Positions 6,159 to 14,189 of a stretch of DNA of 14,189 nt are shown piece by piece. Every line of letters starts with the position of its first letter. The first letter of the stretch is position 1. The stretch is from Saprospiraceae bacterium. Its GTDB lineage: Bacteria > Bacteroidota > Bacteroidia > Chitinophagales > Saprospiraceae. The notes beneath the pieces were generated by a model. It worked only from the letters and a program-made list of their open reading frames with translations, ran no database searches and was not told the origin of the DNA. The position numbers and the translations under genes were made by a program. Location of the stretch: NCBI GenBank assembly GCA_029262975.1, contig JAJCYJ010000809.1, forward strand, positions 1-14,189, read 5' to 3'.

Positions 6159-7493
6159 ATGACAAAGACATCAGCTAAAATTAGAATGTATAAGGTAGGT
6201 GAACTAGGAGACTGCTTCTTGCTCACTTTCGGAAAAGCCAAAAAACTAAGCCATGTAGTGATTGATTGCGGATCATTCAGGAATTCGTCAAAATCAAAAA
6301 CCAGGCTACGTAAGATCGCCAACCATATTAAAGAAACAATTGGGCAGAATCCTGTTGATTTGCTGGTTGGAACGCATCAACATAATGACCACATGAGCGG
6401 TTTTGCACATGCTGAAGATATATTTAGAGATATCACAGTTAATCAGGTATTTCTGTCATGGCTTGATAACCCCAAGGACAAACTAAGAGGTAAAGTCTTA
6501 GAGGAACATAAAAAGATTGTATCAGCCTTAAGAGATATCCAAAAGGCTAACAAAGGGGTGAACATGGACAAGACACTTAAGGATGCACTGAACAGTTTAA
6601 TAGACTTTGGTGCTAAAGGCGATGGACCGGTATTGACAAATAAAGCCACAGAATTATTGAAAGAACTTGGCCAAAATGATATTGAATATGTTTCTCCGGG
6701 CATGAGTTATTCTTTACCTGGCGACTTATCCGAGCTTGTTAAGGTACATGTCCTTGGCCCACCAAGGTCGTATGTCTCCTTAAAAGACACGTCCGCAGGA
6801 AAGAAGGAAACATATGATCCCCATCTAAGTTTTCTGGGTGTCAAAGCAGACGCTCTGAACCGAGTCGCCAAGGTCGAGGAGAACTATCCATTTAATAAAA
6901 AATATACCCGAAAAATTTCTGATTTCAATTCAGTAGATTTTGAAGGATATCAGGAATACCAGAATCCTAAATTCAAATGGCGCAATATCGATAACGACTG
7001 GAAGTCAATGGCTACCGGGATGGCTTTGCACCTGGACAGCATGACAAATAATACGAGTATTGTGCTGGCATTCGAGTTAGTTGATTCTAATCGTTATTTG
7101 CTTTTTGTAGGAGATGCACAGACAGGAAACTGGAATTCCTGGACGAATATAAAATGGGAAGACGAAAAAGTAAGTACAGATGATATCTTAGAAAATACGG
7201 TCTTTTACAAAGTTGGACACCACGGCAGTCATAACGCTACACAGCCACAAGTTTTTGAGAAAGCAAATCATCCGGATCTTATAGCTATGATTCCAGTTGA
7301 CAAGTCAGACCCCAATCTTACAAAGTCCTACCACCCATGGAAGATGCCGGCAAAAAACTTGAACAAACGGTTGCATGATAAAACCGAAGGCAGAGTATTG
7401 AGAATGGATGACACGAAATTGGATAGGAAAGTGAATTGGACTAAAAAGCCCAAAATTGACAAAAACCTGTTTGTAGAAGTTGAAATAATCTGA
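6159..7493 (+). CDS. ComEC-like MBL-fold metallohydrolase (stand-alone)
   Basis: This 444-aa protein resembles the metallo-beta-lactamase domain of ComEC/Rec2 without the membrane channel part. Metal-binding motif 2 is THQHNDHMSGF (72-82: His73, His75, Asp77, His78). Later motifs are NNTSIVLAFE (297-306), FVGDAQ (316-321, Asp319) and KVGHHGSHNAT (351-361, His354/His355). A variable insert (~100-290) separates the two halves. MBL proteins of this branch are mostly predicted nucleases or phosphodiesterases; the substrate here is unknown. No signal peptide or membrane segment is present, so it is cytoplasmic like its partner. It lies 9 nt behind the gluzincin gene, which indicates translational coupling or at least one operon. 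Asn76 replaces the small residue often seen in HxHADH variants. Family assignment is strong; a joint role in a processing or conflict system is inference. Confidence 0.9.
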   Translation: MTKTSAKIRMYKVGELGDCFLLTFGKAKKLSHVVIDCGSFRNSSKSKTRLRKIANHIKETIGQNPVDLLVGTHQHNDHMSGFAHAEDIFRDITVNQVFLSWLDNPKDKLRGKVLEEHKKIVSALRDIQKANKGVNMDKTLKDALNSLIDFGAKGDGPVLTNKATELLKELGQNDIEYVSPGMSYSLPGDLSELVKVHVLGPPRSYVSLKDTSAGKKETYDPHLSFLGVKADALNRVAKVEENYPFNKKYTRKISDFNSVDFEGYQEYQNPKFKWRNIDNDWKSMATGMALHLDSMTNNTSIVLAFELVDSNRYLLFVGDAQTGNWNSWTNIKWEDEKVSTDDILENTVFYKVGHHGSHNATQPQVFEKANHPDLIAMIPVDKSDPNLTKSYHPWKMPAKNLNKRLHDKTEGRVLRMDDTKLDRKVNWTKKPKIDKNLFVEVEII

Positions 7494-7615
7494 TTCAGAT
7501 ATTTATGATGTCATGTGCCTTGAATTAATCATGACTTTTATAGGTTGAATAATTGTAGCATTTAACCACATGAACATCTTTCTAACTTTTCAATCTCTTA
7601 TCCACACTAAATGTT

Positions 7616-7822
7616 ATGACGGATTCTGAAGATTCTAATAATAACAAGTTAGATAGATTTTATCATGAAGGATATCTAAAAGGATACGACGATGCTATCA
7701 TTGGAATACGTATGAAACTCTTAGAACATACATTTCTTTTAAGCTCAACCTCTATGCAATATTGGGAAGAGGGATATAAGAAAGGATACGCAGATGCTTT
7801 ACATGACAAAGCTCCCAAATAA
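7616..7822 (+). CDS. Small protein with two EGYxKGYxDA motifs
   Basis: This 68-aa product has the motif HEGYLKGYDDA at 17-27 and EEGYKKGYADA at 51-61, separated by an amphipathic linker. The periodic G-Y-x-x-G-Y pattern suggests two helices packing against each other or against a partner, somewhat like the GX3-repeat helices of Yae1-type proteins; this is only an analogy. There is no signal peptide or membrane segment. The internal repeat and clean start (ATG7616) argue that it is a real gene despite its size. It begins 122 nt after the MBL-fold gene on the same strand and may be a third member of that unit or separately transcribed. No function is known to me. Confidence 0.7.
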   Translation: MTDSEDSNNNKLDRFYHEGYLKGYDDAIIGIRMKLLEHTFLLSSTSMQYWEEGYKKGYADALHDKAPK

Positions 7823-8347
7823 ATATTTACTCCTTTTTAAAAAAGGAGCGCAAAATCGGCTGATTTAAAACGCAGATTAAAGGTCAGCTTGGTAGAAAGT
7901 CGGCAATGTTATTTTATGATATCAATCCAGGCGGTTTAGATTTGCGCTGCATTTAATACGGACCTTTAAGCACACCTGCTTTTCAAGCAGGCCCGGTATG
8001 AACGAAATGAAGTCTTGAAAGACCTAAGAAGACTGAGTGAACTGAGCAACAGCGAATGGACTAAATGTCCATTCGACGAAGGAACTGCGACTTCCATGTC
8101 GCAGCATAAAGAAATTAATTAGTACTTATAATGCTATTAGTGTCCATTCGGACGAAACTCCTGTCTAAGATGAAGAGCCTGCCGACCTTTGGTTGGAATG
8201 ACGAAAGCCAGTGTTGATGGCCAAGATGCTAATGAAAGGAGGATTTGGTAAAGAGATTAATTAATACACACAATTCAGTATAAAAGCCCGGTGTAAGCAG
8301 TCTTAAAAAGAAAATCGATAGATCGAAGACGTCTAATAAACAATCAT
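7823..8347. other. Hairpin-rich 525-bp non-coding region between convergent genes
   Basis: No coding frame is evident. Perfect or near-perfect hairpins lie close together: CTCCTTTTT/AAAAAGGAG (7830-7848), CCTGCTT-TTC-AAGCAGG (7975-7991), GTCTT-GA-AAGAC (8012-8023), CGAATGGAC-TAAAT-GTCCATTCG (8053-8075), CTGCGAC-N6-GTCGCAG (8085-8104) and GTCC-ATTC-GGAC (8152-8163). Two partial direct repeats link the halves: GTCCATTCG(G)ACGAA at 8067 and 8152, and AAAGARATTAATTARTAC at 8108-8125 and 8250-8267. It could be a structured RNA or piled-up small palindromic repeats. It does not look like tmRNA, RNase P RNA or a group II intron end. The convergent genes would need terminators here, but only a weak - strand candidate (8306-8326) is visible. 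Confidence 0.65.
8053..8075. repeat. Perfect 9-bp hairpin
   Basis: CGAATGGAC (8053-8061), loop TAAAT, GTCCATTCG (8067-8075). It is the strongest hairpin of the region, and its 3' arm is partly repeated at 8152-8160. No T-tract follows, so it is not a simple terminator. Confidence 0.75.
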
Positions 8348-9445
8348 TTAATCAAACAACTTCATCTGTGGATTTTTTAATTGCTCATACAGGTCAGTAT
8401 TATAATTCGGTGTCGTTCTGTCTTTAAAATGAGTAAGTCTTGCCAGTTTAATTTGCTGAGCAATTATATCAGCTATATTTCCTTCTCCGCGCATACGGGT
8501 ACCAAAACGGCTGTCACTTATCTTGCCTCCATGAATGTTCTCTATTTGATGCATTACCCGGTTGTACTTGTCTGGATAATTTTTCAAAAGCCAATCCTTG
8601 AAAATAATACCTACATCCCCATTCAGCCGAACGGTTGTATATGAAAGACTTCGTGCCCCGGCTGTACTGGCTTCTTTTGCCATCAAAGGGATTTCAATAT
8701 CATTGAGACTTGGTATTATAGGTGCTAACATAACACAGACCGGTATGCCAGCTTCAGATAATTTCTTTACAGTGTCTAAGCGTTTTTGGCCTGAAGCAGC
8801 ACGAGGTTCTAGTTTTAGTCTCAACGTTTCATTCAAGGTGGTGAGGGAGATCGCTACTTTCAGCAAATGAAGTTTAGCCATATCTTCCAGGATGTCAAGA
8901 TCTCTGAGGATGAGTCCACTTTTCGTTATTATACTTACAGGATGACGGTGTTTCCATAAGACTTCCAGCATTTGACGAGTAATCCGAAATTCTCTTTCTG
9001 CCGGTTGATAACAATCTGTATTACCCGAAAACATAATGGGAAAAGGCTTCCAGTTTTTACTCTTTATTTTCGCCTCAAGAATTGCAGGGGCAGATTTCTT
9101 TACAAGGATTTTTTGCTCGAATTCTATACCAGCACTGTATCCCCAATAAGTATGCGAATTACGGGCATAACAGTAAATGCACCCATGCTCACAACCCTGG
9201 TAAGGATTCATAGAGTATTCGAATCCGAGGTCGGGGCTTTTAACTTTATTAAGAATTGATTTTGGATGAGTCTCGAGATATTGGGTTTGACGCAAAGATG
9301 CCATCTCGTCTTCATCTCTCCATACCTGACCTTCCTGATCCAGGTGATTATTGTCAAATGGATTAGCCGGATTTATTTGCGCACCACGGCCTTTAATGTA
9401 ATCTTCACCTTGATAATGGTCCATAATAGGGGTTTTGTACAGCAT
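8348..9445 (-). CDS. PA0069-family radical SAM protein (SplB-related)
   Basis: The 365-aa protein matches the PA0069 / COG1533 type of radical SAM proteins distantly related to spore photoproduct lyase. The characteristic N-terminal KGRGAQINPANPF (18-30) is present. SPDLGFEYSMNPYQGCEHGC (70-89) continues to IYCYA, giving the iron-sulfur motif C85-x3-C89-x2-C92. Later family stretches are MFSGNTDCYQP (138-148), ITKSGLILRDLDILEDMAK and MLAPIIPSLND. It should bind a 4Fe-4S cluster and SAM and run radical chemistry in the cytoplasm; the substrate of this family is not established. Spores are not expected in this phylum, so true SplB function is unlikely. Met8 is an alternative start close to the family's usual N terminus. 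It lies 115 bp downstream of the ypfJ-like gene and may share its transcript. Confidence 0.93.
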   Translation of the reverse strand: MLYKTPIMDHYQGEDYIKGRGAQINPANPFDNNHLDQEGQVWRDEDEMASLRQTQYLETHPKSILNKVKSPDLGFEYSMNPYQGCEHGCIYCYARNSHTYWGYSAGIEFEQKILVKKSAPAILEAKIKSKNWKPFPIMFSGNTDCYQPAEREFRITRQMLEVLWKHRHPVSIITKSGLILRDLDILEDMAKLHLLKVAISLTTLNETLRLKLEPRAASGQKRLDTVKKLSEAGIPVCVMLAPIIPSLNDIEIPLMAKEASTAGARSLSYTTVRLNGDVGIIFKDWLLKNYPDKYNRVMHQIENIHGGKISDSRFGTRMRGEGNIADIIAQQIKLARLTHFKDRTTPNYNTDLYEQLKNPQMKLFD

Positions 9446-9560
9446 TTCTGCTGTAGTAATTATTGTTGACCGGACAATCGCGTCCAGCCATCTTTATTGC
9501 CATTACCAAACTTGTAGAATCAACCCATCTTGTAAAATGATGGATTTAAAATCGTTGGGT

Positions 9561-10427
9561 TTATAACACCCTTGCACCAAAGGTATCCCCCTGGTTAATA
9601 TCTCCAGTCTCTAATCCTTTACGCAGCCACCTCATTCGCTGTTCTGAGGTGCCATGTGTAAATGATTCGGGGACAACATATCCTCTCGATTGCATTTGAA
9701 TTCTGTCATCACCGATAGCAGCAGCAGCATTCATTGCTTCTTCTATATCTCCCCGTTCAAGAAATCCTGTTTTACGATGGGCATGATTCGCCCATACGCC
9801 GGATAGAAAATCGGCCTGGAGCTCTAAACGGACCGATAAATCATTGAATTGCGTCTTACTGACACGACCTCTCTGTGCATCCATTTGACTTGTTATACCC
9901 AATAGATTTTGAACATGATGAGCGACTTCATGTGCCACGACATAAGCCATTGCAAAATCACCGGGAGCTTTAAATTTTCGTCTTAATTCGTCGTAAAAAC
10001 TGAGATCTATATATACTTTTCTATCTCCCGGACAATAAAAAGGCCCTGTAGCTGCCTGTGCATAACCACATGCAGATTTGTCACTTCCACTGAACAATAC
10101 GAGTACAGTCGGCTCATATCTTCGACCCACTTGTTCCCTGAAAATATCATCCCACACTTCCTCGGTCTCCCTTAATACGACAGATACCATTTGGGCTAAT
10201 TCCTGCTCCTGGGCTGAAGGCTGGAATTGCTCTCCCGATGGGGCCTGTTGTCCCTGGGCCTGCTGATTCATGACATTCCCTATTACCTGACCCGGATCAT
10301 CTCCCATTAATATAGCCATGATGACGACGACAATTGTTCCTAGGCCAATGCCGCCTCCGACACGCTTCATAGTCTTTCCTCTTCGGTCTTCTATATTTTT
10401 ACTTCCTTCTCGGCCTTGCCAACGCAT
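9561..10427 (-). CDS. ypfJ: YpfJ/KPN_02809-family neutral zinc metallopeptidase
   Basis: The 288-aa protein has the standard layout of this family: a basic N terminus starting MRWQGREGSKNIEDRRG, one membrane helix (about 25-41), a Gln/Pro-rich linker (54-75) and a zinc peptidase domain. The zinc motif is HEVAHH (166-171), and Glu202 in LELQADFLSGVWANH is the likely third ligand. Cys120 and Cys132 (ACGYAQ...YCPGD) match the conserved pair of the family and could form a disulfide. The topology predicts a periplasmic catalytic domain anchored in the inner membrane. The physiological substrate is unknown. Length is typical and the sequence appears intact. It is transcribed toward the radical SAM gene. 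Confidence 0.94.
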   Translation of the reverse strand: MRWQGREGSKNIEDRRGKTMKRVGGGIGLGTIVVVIMAILMGDDPGQVIGNVMNQQAQGQQAPSGEQFQPSAQEQELAQMVSVVLRETEEVWDDIFREQVGRRYEPTVLVLFSGSDKSACGYAQAATGPFYCPGDRKVYIDLSFYDELRRKFKAPGDFAMAYVVAHEVAHHVQNLLGITSQMDAQRGRVSKTQFNDLSVRLELQADFLSGVWANHAHRKTGFLERGDIEEAMNAAAAIGDDRIQMQSRGYVVPESFTHGTSEQRMRWLRKGLETGDINQGDTFGARVL

Positions 10428-10866
10428 ATAATTTTAATTTTTAAGATGAATTGAATTATCGGAGCGAGGACAAAACCCCAATCCATAATCTAAATAGTAT
10501 TACTTTTTAGAAGATTCAATAAATATTTGATTGCAAATTTAATGGATTGATTACACTGTGCCATACATATTTCTGATTACTAATAGATTTAGTAATGGGT
10601 GCAATTCATTTCTTCGCGAAAATGACTAATACAGTAATAATTGTGTCTTCAACTATTGACCAAAATGAGGGTCACATATCTATCCGATAAGTAGGGGTAT
10701 TCAGCTAATTACTAAAAAGTTGATTATCAAATAATTAAGAGACTGTGAGAAAGATTTGGTTCACACTTTTCATTAAATATTGATTAAAAATGGGGTATTG
10801 ATTTATATCGGGATAAAACTTCTACTCTTCTCCTTACTCCTGAATGCCCCTAAGTAGGTGGGCTTT
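10428..10866. other. 439-bp AT-rich spacer between - strand genes, no gene
   Basis: No coding frame is seen. It should hold the promoter of the YpfJ-type gene and the end of the large protease transcript. A hairpin GCCC...GGGC (10846-10863) is followed by T5 (10864-10868), but that orientation would stop + strand transcription, and the T-run overlaps the protease stop codon. An inverted pair TGTGA (10744-10748) / TCACA (10761-10765) has a 12-nt centre, wider than a CRP site. Confidence 0.7.
10534..10564 (-). promoter_or_regulatory. Candidate Bacteroidota-type promoter for the YpfJ-type gene
   Basis: On the - strand, TAAATTTG (10541-10534) matches the Bacteroidota -7 consensus TAnnTTTG exactly. 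An ATG in TATGG lies 20 nt further upstream, where TTG would be expected at -33, so that element is imperfect. The start codon is about 107 nt downstream. Prediction only. Confidence 0.3.
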
Positions 10867-13800
10867 TTAATGAGAAACAACTACTTTATAAACGTAGTTA
10901 CCATCTTTGCTTACCAAATTAATCAAATACAAACCAGGGGGAATATTAGCCACATCCAGGGTTGTTATTTCTCTGTCAAGGATGCCTTTTGTCATTACCC
11001 TTCCATCTGTACTAATCAGTTCAAAGATCAGATCTTTCGACGACGTCAAATCAGCAAGATCAATTGTTAAAAGGTCTGTGGCTGGAGAAGGATAGATTTT
11101 GACTGAAGTCAATGTCTCATCAATGGTAGCGACCTTCATATCTGTAATAAAAGAAGAAACAAAAGAAGAGCTATCAGCACATGCTCCTAAGGTAGTGACT
11201 TGCCAATAATAAGTAGTTAAGCCTTCAAGCTCCTCTACTAATGTGAACATTACAACCGATATAATAGTATCTTCAATTATCTCTTCAAGCGCTTCATCTG
11301 TAGACACAATTAACCGATAACTGTCAACTACAGGTTGCCTGGGAATCCACGCAAGAGTGGGTGTCAGACTTTGCCTCTCTGCTCCATCTCCAGGAATTTC
11401 CAATTCTGGTCGACCAACATTGGATATATGTATCACCGGGATCTTGGTAGCAATAACTTCCTGATCGTCTACAAAAGTTATAGTCACTGAGCTTTCTCCT
11501 ACTAAATCAGAGGGATCTTCAATGTGCACACTTATCTCATTTGAAGAACCAATAGGATCTGGTGAAATACTTGCCGGGATAGAAAGCCCTGAACCGGTAC
11601 TCACCGTAGGCAATGACGGATTATTCCATCCACCACTTAGAAACAAATCAATATCTATGGGCTCGAGATTTTTATCGCACAGTGTTACAAATGTTGGTGT
11701 AGCTTCAAAACGCTTAGTTCCGTTTTGGTTCAGACATAATTCTAATGTCCAGCTGTCTAAAGAGCCTCCATCATCTCCTACACCATCTTCTACAGTCAAA
11801 ATCCAGTCTCCATTAGCTGATTCGTTATTAAAACTCGATAATGTTTCTACGGGTTTAAATTTTCGGCCTGTTGTTAAGGGACAATCCAGATTTACATTCT
11901 CGCTATCATCATCGAAAGAAACCAAAAAATCGTTCTCATCCGAACATGGGGTTTCAACAAGTGTGACAACTGTTCCTGCGGGACTGGTCAAGGTCATCGT
12001 AAGATCGCTTATCCAGGAATGTTTACCCGTAATATTCAAAATATTGACATCAGCAATAGTTCCTTCATCAGCAATTGTAATCGTTGAAGTTAATGTAACT
12101 GGATCAAGACCAATTTCCTGAGGAAGATCTGTCGGCATATTAGTCACGCACACAATGGTGCCTGTCGTAAATGAATACACTTCAGAATAGGGGCTTTCAC
12201 CACAAACATTGATGGCTTTCACCCTCCAGTAATAAGTTGTTGAAGACTGGAAATCTCTTAGATTGATGATGTGAGAGGTCAAATCAGAAATAGTACGCAG
12301 ATTAAAACTAAAATCCGGAACTTCAGATATTTCCAATTGATAAGATGGCGCATTATTACTCCATTCGAAACTGACATCAAAATCATGTCCGGAGGATGCG
12401 TTCAATGGAGCTGCAAGACTTACGGTTTCCGGTATTTGTGCAAACACATTAACTGTTATTTCAAATTCTGATGGACCGATATCGTTTTCAACTAACACAT
12501 TAATAGTACCCGATGAATCATCAAAATCATCAGTTACTTCTATATAAATATCTATAGTTTGATCAGTAGTGATCGAGGGAGCAGAAAAAGTTGTAAACAA
12601 ACCCGGGGAAGACGAAATAACACTTACCTGGCCACCTTCTTCGTATCCTGCAGTAGCGGTTAGGGACAGGGTATCCCGGGTCTTTTCTATCGTGCAGATT
12701 GAGATGATATTCTTATCTATTATCGCAACATCCGTACAATATCTTCCTCCTAAAGCAGATTGCCCTGTATTTAAAGGATCTAACCAATCTTTTAATCTTG
12801 TCTCAGGTGTTCCACCACCTTCCCAGGATTTTTTAAACATTCCAAAATCATCAAAAAGGTCATTTCCACAGGCAGCATCTCCACCGGACAAATGACCGAT
12901 AATGTGCCCTGCTGTGTTAAAAAGAGGTCCGCCCGAAGAACCACTTTCCGTCGTGCCAATATCCCAATCGGCCACCTGAACAAAATTTCGGTCTACATTA
13001 AAAGCAACGGTATCGAAGTCAAAACTTATTCGTTTTTCACCACCTGCGGGATGATGAATAGTAAAAACTGTATCTGCGAATTCTGTTTGATTATTCCATC
13101 CGGCATAATATGGGTTATCGTCCGGATCGACAGGATCATCCAGAACTACCAAAGAAAAATCGGATTGATCGTATTTCGCTACAAGAGAAGATCCCGAGTT
13201 AAATTTATTTTGAATGCCGTCACCTTGGTTTCCGCTTTCCACGGAGTCTGGAATTCTGCATTGACTATTTTGAAAATTCCAGTATATCAGCACGGAAGCT
13301 GCAGTAGACTCATTGATACCACAATGCTCAGCAGTGAGAACGTAAGGTGTACAATCTTTTCTTGTATTATTTAATAATGAACCGGTACACTGTAGTCTTC
13401 CCTGTATCATCATCATTCCCACACTGTTAATAACATCTCGAAATCTTTCGACTATAGTATATCCATCGGGCTCGCCGCAAATCACATCCAGATTGCAGGA
13501 TCCCGAAATCACAGCACCAAAGCCTGAAAAATCATGATTTATTTTGGTAAGATTGAATTTGAGAGCTGTCACATCATTTGGTTCAATCTGCAATTCGATG
13601 ATTACATCGTCTGAAGGAATAATTGGGGACCACCATTCCCTATGGATATCGTTGTCCTTCTGTGTAACCGGACCCACGATAAAGGTCTTCTTAGCATCAT
13701 AAATAAATAGTGCAGCTGAAGAGGGAAGATAAAAATCGGTAAACCCAAGATTTAGAGAATAAGCATCCTTTGAAGTAATACGTTGTCGCCACAGCATATA

Positions 13801-14085
13801 CCCGTTAGCACTGCTCTCCCAACTACCGTGATTAGTTACTTTAATATCCTCATCTATTGCTTCCGCAAAAACATGAGGGGCCTGACCTTCCTCTTCGGCA
13901 TTCGATTTATACTTGTCTTTTAACAATCTGTTGTTAAGGGGGGGAAGGATAAGGTGTTCTATAGATTCTATATGCGAAGAATTATCGTCTATCCATCTGT
14001 TCTGGGCAATTCCTTCAAAAATGAAGAGGCAGAGGAGCAAAGAAGTCAAGGTAGTCTTCAATATTATTTCAAAATCTTGGAGCAT
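10867..14085 (-). CDS. Secreted trypsin-like (lysyl endopeptidase-type) protease with P-domain and T9SS sorting domain
   Basis: The 1072-aa precursor has a signal peptide (core LTSLLLCLFIF, ending near GIAQ, 25-28) and a prodomain-like region to ~195. The S1-type protease domain (~196-450) contains the triad His254 (TAEHC), Asp309 (SDFSLVVLD) and Ser384 (GSSGGP). Its Cys-rich pattern is like Achromobacter/Lysobacter lysyl endopeptidase. Then come an unassigned beta segment (455-550), a fibronectin III-like domain (~555-640), a P/proprotein-convertase domain (~652-786; ISDLTMTLTSPAGT, 692-705, and NGDWILTVED, 758-767), another beta segment and a second FN3-like domain (~892-980). The last ~80 residues (VKIYPSPATDLLTI to KVVVSH) are a type A T9SS sorting domain. 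It should be exported across both membranes and released or surface-attached. All catalytic residues are intact. ATG14085 gives the signal peptide at the N terminus. Confidence 0.93.
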   Translation of the reverse strand: MLQDFEIILKTTLTSLLLCLFIFEGIAQNRWIDDNSSHIESIEHLILPPLNNRLLKDKYKSNAEEEGQAPHVFAEAIDEDIKVTNHGSWESSANGYMLWRQRITSKDAYSLNLGFTDFYLPSSAALFIYDAKKTFIVGPVTQKDNDIHREWWSPIIPSDDVIIELQIEPNDVTALKFNLTKINHDFSGFGAVISGSCNLDVICGEPDGYTIVERFRDVINSVGMMMIQGRLQCTGSLLNNTRKDCTPYVLTAEHCGINESTAASVLIYWNFQNSQCRIPDSVESGNQGDGIQNKFNSGSSLVAKYDQSDFSLVVLDDPVDPDDNPYYAGWNNQTEFADTVFTIHHPAGGEKRISFDFDTVAFNVDRNFVQVADWDIGTTESGSSGGPLFNTAGHIIGHLSGGDAACGNDLFDDFGMFKKSWEGGGTPETRLKDWLDPLNTGQSALGGRYCTDVAIIDKNIISICTIEKTRDTLSLTATAGYEEGGQVSVISSSPGLFTTFSAPSITTDQTIDIYIEVTDDFDDSSGTINVLVENDIGPSEFEITVNVFAQIPETVSLAAPLNASSGHDFDVSFEWSNNAPSYQLEISEVPDFSFNLRTISDLTSHIINLRDFQSSTTYYWRVKAINVCGESPYSEVYSFTTGTIVCVTNMPTDLPQEIGLDPVTLTSTITIADEGTIADVNILNITGKHSWISDLTMTLTSPAGTVVTLVETPCSDENDFLVSFDDDSENVNLDCPLTTGRKFKPVETLSSFNNESANGDWILTVEDGVGDDGGSLDSWTLELCLNQNGTKRFEATPTFVTLCDKNLEPIDIDLFLSGGWNNPSLPTVSTGSGLSIPASISPDPIGSSNEISVHIEDPSDLVGESSVTITFVDDQEVIATKIPVIHISNVGRPELEIPGDGAERQSLTPTLAWIPRQPVVDSYRLIVSTDEALEEIIEDTIISVVMFTLVEELEGLTTYYWQVTTLGACADSSSFVSSFITDMKVATIDETLTSVKIYPSPATDLLTIDLADLTSSKDLIFELISTDGRVMTKGILDREITTLDVANIPPGLYLINLVSKDGNYVYKVVVSH

Positions 14086-14123
14086 GAAATTGAAGATATA
14101 AAAATTTTGAAAACAACCCTTGC

Positions 14124-14189
14124 TTAATTAATGACTGTAACATTACCGGTATGATGGATAATCTGGCCATCGATATCGAATTGAACGTG
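14124..14189 (-). CDS. Possible C-terminal end of a further - strand gene (partial)
   Basis: A - strand frame enters from the right edge and stays open for 21 codons, ending ...GQIIHHTGNVTVIN before TAA (14124-14126). It ends 38 nt before the protease start, a normal spacing for a preceding gene. The same bases also hold a short + strand frame starting ATG14151 (MMDNLAIDIELNV) that is open to the edge, so the strand is not settled. Too little sequence to name a product. Confidence 0.35.
   Translation of the reverse strand, partial: HVQFDIDGQIIHHTGNVTVIN

Noticed and set aside
7830..7848. Terminator after the small EGYxKGY protein
   Set aside because: The palindrome is long but has a one-base centre and no T-tract after it, so it is only listed as a hairpin.
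7823..8347. Retron, group II intron end or CRISPR-like array
   Set aside because: There is no reverse transcriptase or Cas gene nearby, no domain V-like motif, and no regular repeat-spacer pattern.
8348..9445. True spore photoproduct lyase
   Set aside because: The N-terminal KGRGAQ region and cluster context match the PA0069 group, and spore formation is not expected in this phylum.
10846..10868. Terminator of the large protease gene
   Set aside because: The T-run is on the + strand side and overlaps the stop codon, so it would act in the wrong direction.
11522..12121. 199-codon + strand open frame
   Set aside because: It lies entirely opposite the P-domain part of the large protease, whose domains and T9SS signal are convincing; the + strand product has no recognisable features.
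12892..13374. 160-codon + strand open frame
   Set aside because: It is antisense to the catalytic domain of the protease and looks like an arbitrary translation.

Overview
The window looks like a chromosomal segment of a Bacteroidota bacterium, probably a free-living, protein-degrading one. The evidence is a large exported protease with a C-terminal type IX secretion (T9SS) sorting domain, a PorT-like outer-membrane beta-barrel protein, A/T-rich leaders without Shine-Dalgarno sequences, moderately low GC, and short intergenic palindromes of a kind common in that phylum. I cannot place it below phylum.

Left part (1-3760, + strand). The window opens inside a CAU-anticodon tRNA gene (its first 3 bases lie outside). 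The tRNA has its own terminator and is followed by a small GIY-YIG nuclease gene. Right after the nuclease comes a second copy of the tRNA 3' half, interrupted by two palindromes and followed by a second terminator. The nuclease stop codon lies inside this tRNA remnant, so the arrangement resembles a minimal tRNA-targeting selfish element of about 0.4 kb. Then come a cytoplasmic protein of unknown function with a conserved-looking MMCGC motif, a PorT-like outer-membrane barrel, a repeat-bearing spacer, a small membrane protein of unknown function, and a short exported VGIGT-motif stalk-like protein.

Middle part (4200-7822, + strand). A two-gene unit encodes a cytoplasmic HEXXH (gluzincin, M4-like) metallopeptidase and, 9 nt downstream, a ComEC-like MBL-fold metallohydrolase. 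A 68-aa protein with two EGYxKGYxDA motifs follows after 122 nt. This is the most system-like module in the window; its function is not known to me. After it comes a hairpin-rich 0.5-kb non-coding stretch that could be a structured RNA or a patchwork of small repeats.

Right part (8348-14189, - strand). In transcription order from the right edge: the end of a possible further gene, a 1072-aa trypsin-like (lysyl endopeptidase-type) T9SS protease with a P-domain and two fibronectin-type III-like domains, a YpfJ/KPN_02809-type neutral zinc metallopeptidase, and a PA0069-family radical SAM protein related to SplB. The last two are 115 bp apart and may be cotranscribed. The + and - strand genes converge on the hairpin-rich region around 7.9-8.3 kb.
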